Assembly (NCBI RefSeq): GCF_010731695.1
Contig: NZ_AP022586.1
Location: 3,968,001-4,032,000, forward strand
From: Mycolicibacterium litorale
Lineage (GTDB): Bacteria; Actinomycetota; Actinomycetes; Mycobacteriales; Mycobacteriaceae
Direction of reading: 5' to 3'
Length of the DNA: 64,000 nt
Shown one piece after another: positions 61,171 through 64,000 of this stretch. Below the pieces are notes generated by a model. It was not told the DNA's origin. It saw nothing but the letters and a program-made list of their open reading frames with translations, and searched no databases. Every line of letters starts with the position of its first letter. Position 1 is the stretch's first letter. The position numbers and the translations under genes were made by a program.

Positions 61171-61774
61171 CGTCATCCGCTTGGTCGACGTGGTCGACGA
61201 AGACCGGGACGCGTTGGCCGCCGAGTTACGCCGCGGTGCGAAACCTTTCGACGCCGACCACGTGATCGTCGAACCGACATTGCCGGGGGTGCGCAACGGC
61301 GGCGACATCCTGGTGCATCTGCGGTTCGACGACCTGACGGCCCGATCCGATGCCGTCGCGAAGCTCGACGAGCTGTTGCGGCGGCCGGCGGTCCGCCATT
61401 ACAACGGCGCGACCTACAGTGGCGAACCGACTCCAGGCGCGGACGGGACCGGCACGGTCTATCGCGCGCTGCTGCTGCGGGTGCGTCCGGGAACCACTGA
61501 GGAGACCGTCCGCAGCTTCGAGGACGATCTACGGCTCCTCCCCCGCTACGTGCGAAGCATCCACTCCTGGCAGCTGAGCCGGGTGGAGGACGCCGTCGGC
61601 ACATCTCCGTGGACGCACGTGTTCGAGCAGGAGTTCACCGACGTCGACGGGTTGATGGGCCCGTACCTCATGCATCCGATCCACTGGGCGTACGTCGACC
61701 GATGGTTCGACCCGGAGTGCCCCGACATGATCGTGCAGGATCGGGTGTGCCACAGCTTCTGCCGAAACGCCTGA
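61163..61774 (+). CDS. Dabb-like stress-responsive alpha/beta-barrel protein, duplicated
   Basis: The 203-aa protein from ATG 61163 consists of two ferredoxin-like halves (1-95 and 98-203). The second ends with HVFEQEFTDVDGLMGPYLMHPIHWAYVDRWF, split here as a Dabb-type block with the HPxH motif. Such proteins may be lyases, cyclases or dimeric binding proteins. It is the fourth gene of the IclR operon. Confidence 0.72.
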   Translation: MYSVIRLVDVVDEDRDALAAELRRGAKPFDADHVIVEPTLPGVRNGGDILVHLRFDDLTARSDAVAKLDELLRRPAVRHYNGATYSGEPTPGADGTGTVYRALLLRVRPGTTEETVRSFEDDLRLLPRYVRSIHSWQLSRVEDAVGTSPWTHVFEQEFTDVDGLMGPYLMHPIHWAYVDRWFDPECPDMIVQDRVCHSFCRNA

Positions 61775-61841
61775 AGATTGCGCTCAGGGCTGTCGTTTCG
61801 GCCGAGACAGCAGCCATGAGCGCAACCTCTCTACCCGACGG

Positions 61842-62723
61842 CTACAGTCCCGCCGGCAGGATATTCGGATTTGCGGTCGCCGGCGGCTCCAATGGAGGCA
61901 GTAGCTCGCCACCGTCGAGACTGTGCACCGGCAGCCCCTGCGACCACGGGTAGTGCAGGCTGAACGCCACGAGCCCGGTACGTTCGGCCGCGGGCAGATG
62001 GCACATCGCCAGCACGGTCTCCGCGAGATACTCGACGGGTTCGGTCGGGAACGTGTCCGGAATCAACTGCGAAGCACCGGGAGTGCGCACGGCCGTCGAC
62101 GGGCCCACGCAGTTCACCGCGATGTTGTCGTCGAGCACCTCGGCCGCCAAACCCTGGGTGAACCGGTGCAGCGCCGCCTTCACCGATGCGTAGATCACGT
62201 CGCCTGAGGACTTGTTGTATTCGCGAAACGGCCGCACCGGCGCCAGCCCCGTCACCGATCCGATGTTGACGATCCACCCCGCACCCTGCGTCCGCATGTG
62301 CGGGATCGCGCACTGCGACAGCACGAACGGTGTCCGCAGATAGTGTTCGACCGTGCGGTCGAAGGTGTCCATGCCCATGTGCTCGATCACCGAGTAGTCG
62401 GCGTACCCGGCGTTGTTGACCAGGATGTCGAGGCGGCCCGTGCGCTCGAGCACCTCGTCGACGAGGCGCAGCCGCTGTTGCTGATCCTCGAGATCGGCGG
62501 CCACGCCGTAGGCGGTTCCGCCTGCCGCCTCGATCATCTCGACGGTCTCGCCGATGGTGCCCGGCAGCGCCGCCGCCGCACCGGCGCGGACCGATGGCGA
62601 AGGCGTGTACGAGCGCGCGGTCACCACCACCGAAGCCCCCTCCGCGGCCAGACGCTGGGCGATCGCCCGGCCGATCCCGCGGCTGCTTCCGGTGACCAGC
62701 GCCGTCTTACCGCGAAGCAGCAT
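61842..62723 (-). CDS. SDR family oxidoreductase
   Basis: The 293-aa classical SDR has TGSSRGIGRAIAQRLAAEGA, NNAGYADYS and the catalytic region GSVTG plus YASVKAALHRFTQGLA. The start is ATG 62723, overlapping the BVMO stop by 17 nt, so it is translated after the BVMO. It is convergent with the IclR-esterase operon. A role in alcohol/ketone interconversion ahead of the BVMO is likely. Confidence 0.88.
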   Translation of the reverse strand: MLLRGKTALVTGSSRGIGRAIAQRLAAEGASVVVTARSYTPSPSVRAGAAAALPGTIGETVEMIEAAGGTAYGVAADLEDQQQRLRLVDEVLERTGRLDILVNNAGYADYSVIEHMGMDTFDRTVEHYLRTPFVLSQCAIPHMRTQGAGWIVNIGSVTGLAPVRPFREYNKSSGDVIYASVKAALHRFTQGLAAEVLDDNIAVNCVGPSTAVRTPGASQLIPDTFPTEPVEYLAETVLAMCHLPAAERTGLVAFSLHYPWSQGLPVHSLDGGELLPPLEPPATANPNILPAGL

Positions 62724-64000
62724 CGGATCCGGCCTTGCCGAGTAGGAAGTGCTCCTCGATGGGCGCCCGGTGCTGCTGCCACACGTCGACCAGGCGATAC
62801 GGGGTGGCGACCACCACCCGCCCCGACCCGGAGCGGTAGTACGTATGGGCGTTGGGGGTGTGACACCACACGGTCCGCGACATCGCCTCATCGATGTCGG
62901 CGACGTAGTCGTCGTAGGCCTCCTGCGTCACCTCGATGGTCGTCGCGCCTCGTAACGCCATGAGCTGCAGGCATTCCACGATGTAGTGCGCCAGCACCTC
63001 CATCGAGAAGTTCGCGCCCGCGCCGTGGCCGGGACTGTAGTTGGGCGCCGAGGTGATGAACAGGTTCGGGAATCCCGGCACCGTGCCGCCGCGGTAAGCG
63101 CGGGGGCTGTCGCCCCACTCCTCGCGCAGCGTCCGGCCGCCGCGGCCCCGAATGTCCATGGTGGACAGGAAATCGAGGTGGTAGCCGGTGGCGTAGACGA
63201 TGACGTCGAGGTCGATCTGTCTGCCGTCCTGGGTGACGATGCCCATGGCGTTGACCTCGGCGGGTTCACTGGCCTCGACGTCGACGTGATCGCGGGTCAG
63301 CGCGGCGTAGTAGCCGCCCGGGTCACGGATGATCCGCTTGCCGTACGGCGCGAAGTCCGGCGTGACCTTCTTCGCCAACTCCGTTCCCTCACCGAACATC
63401 TGGTTGATGTACTCGGTGCACATCTGCAGCAGGACGTCGTTGGCCGGCGAGATCGACAAGTGCGTCTCGGACCACTCCGGATCACGCAGGATCACGGGAT
63501 AGTTGTTGTCGGCCGTGGCCCAGTAGGACTTCACCCGGTGCCAGTTCGCGTAGTACGGCAGGCGGCGACCGAGGTAGCGACGGTACTCGGGCACGTCGTC
63601 GGAGAGCCGTTTGCGCGGCGCCACCCAGTGGGGCTGGCGCTGGAAGACGGTCAGATGCGCGACCTGGTCGACACAGGCGTCGACGATCTGCACCGCGGTG
63701 CAGCCGGCGCCGATGATCGCCACCCGCTTGCCGGTCAGGTCCAGCGACGGGTCCCACTGCGCCGAATGCACGCTGACGCCCGCGAACGTCTCGCGGCCGG
63801 GGACCTCCGGCCACCGCGGGCGGTTGAGGTATCCGGCGGCGGTGATCACCACGCGCGAGCGGCTGACGCTGCGGTTGCCGTCGTGGTCCACGGCGTGGAT
63901 CTGCCACTCCTGGCGGTCCTCGTCCCACCACAGCGCCTCGACCTCGGTGTTGAACCGGGTGTGCTCCCGCAGCCGGTACTTGTCGGCCAGCGACACCAGG
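62707..64000 (-). CDS. Flavin-containing Baeyer-Villiger monooxygenase (5' end beyond window)
   Basis: The visible 431 codons lack the N-terminal FAD site. Seen: ITAAGYLNRPRWPEVPG, the BVMO-like signature FAGVSVHSAQWD, the NADPH site VAIIGAGCTAVQIVDAC, and YATGYHLDFLSTMDIRGRGG near the C-terminus. The Met at 63996 is internal. It differs from the BVMO at 45932 and is coupled to the SDR by overlap. Confidence 0.88.
   Translation of the reverse strand, partial: LVSLADKYRLREHTRFNTEVEALWWDEDRQEWQIHAVDHDGNRSVSRSRVVITAAGYLNRPRWPEVPGRETFAGVSVHSAQWDPSLDLTGKRVAIIGAGCTAVQIVDACVDQVAHLTVFQRQPHWVAPRKRLSDDVPEYRRYLGRRLPYYANWHRVKSYWATADNNYPVILRDPEWSETHLSISPANDVLLQMCTEYINQMFGEGTELAKKVTPDFAPYGKRIIRDPGGYYAALTRDHVDVEASEPAEVNAMGIVTQDGRQIDLDVIVYATGYHLDFLSTMDIRGRGGRTLREEWGDSPRAYRGGTVPGFPNLFITSAPNYSPGHGAGANFSMEVLAHYIVECLQLMALRGATTIEVTQEAYDDYVADIDEAMSRTVWCHTPNAHTYYRSGSGRVVVATPYRLVDVWQQHRAPIEEHFLLGKAGSDAASR

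Overview
The window is high-GC (well over 60 percent), coding-dense DNA from an actinomycete, most probably a fast-growing environmental Mycobacterium (Mycolicibacterium). That reading rests on gene content: three short-chain dehydrogenases with the mycofactocin-coupled signature, an F420-type LLM oxidoreductase, a secreted cutinase, a mycobacterial SOS box (TCGAAC-N4-GTTCGA), KshB/HsaA/HsaC/HsaD-type steroid-ring enzymes, a KdpF ending in a LLFPERF-type tail, and frequent GTG starts with ATGA/GTGA overlaps. No rRNA, tRNA, CRISPR array, insertion sequence or phage gene was seen.

Layout. 1-7 kb: methyltransferase, TenA and a membrane diguanylate cyclase in one operon, a sulfide:quinone-reductase-like flavoprotein, a LysG/ArgP-type regulator, a purine permease and a YihY membrane protein. 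7-13.4 kb: a PucR regulator, a possible small ORF, a very large PAS/GAF/histidine kinase/receiver/PP2C/anti-sigma-kinase fusion and its STAS partner. 13.4-16.4 kb: semialdehyde dehydrogenase plus class III aminotransferase, resembling a beta-alanine catabolic pair. 16.6-28.5 kb: a divergent GH13 TreS-like enzyme, crotonase, atypical APH-fold protein, VanY-like peptidase, GlxA regulator with an HD hydrolase, CynX-type transporter with a GntR regulator, cutinase, a perfect SOS box and a CxxC thioredoxin-like DUF899 protein.

28.5-35.5 kb is a mycofactocin/F420 redox island: a TetR with two matched operators beside two SDRs and a double CMD protein, then a second TetR with two matched operators flanking a P450, a third mycofactocin SDR and an LLM oxidoreductase. 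35.5-37.6 kb: universal stress protein, a small conserved protein and a classical SDR.

37.6-43 kb is kdpFABC, preceded by an extra 28-residue membrane peptide. Immediately after kdpC lies a 31-codon fragment matching the C-terminus of a KdpE-type response regulator, so kdpD and most of kdpE appear to be deleted. 43-64 kb is a catabolic region: MHS-type transporter, TetR, meta-cleavage hydrolase, Baeyer-Villiger monooxygenase, KshB-like reductase, HsaA-like oxygenase, extradiol dioxygenase and a KstD-like flavoprotein; then a sulfotransferase/alkylsulfatase-like/SDR/ADH operon divergent from an IclR gene and a P450; and finally an IclR-esterase-alpha/beta-barrel operon convergent with an SDR and a second BVMO that runs off the right edge. 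The region looks like a set of small, separately regulated modules for degrading steroid-like or alicyclic compounds. No substrate is proven by sequence.
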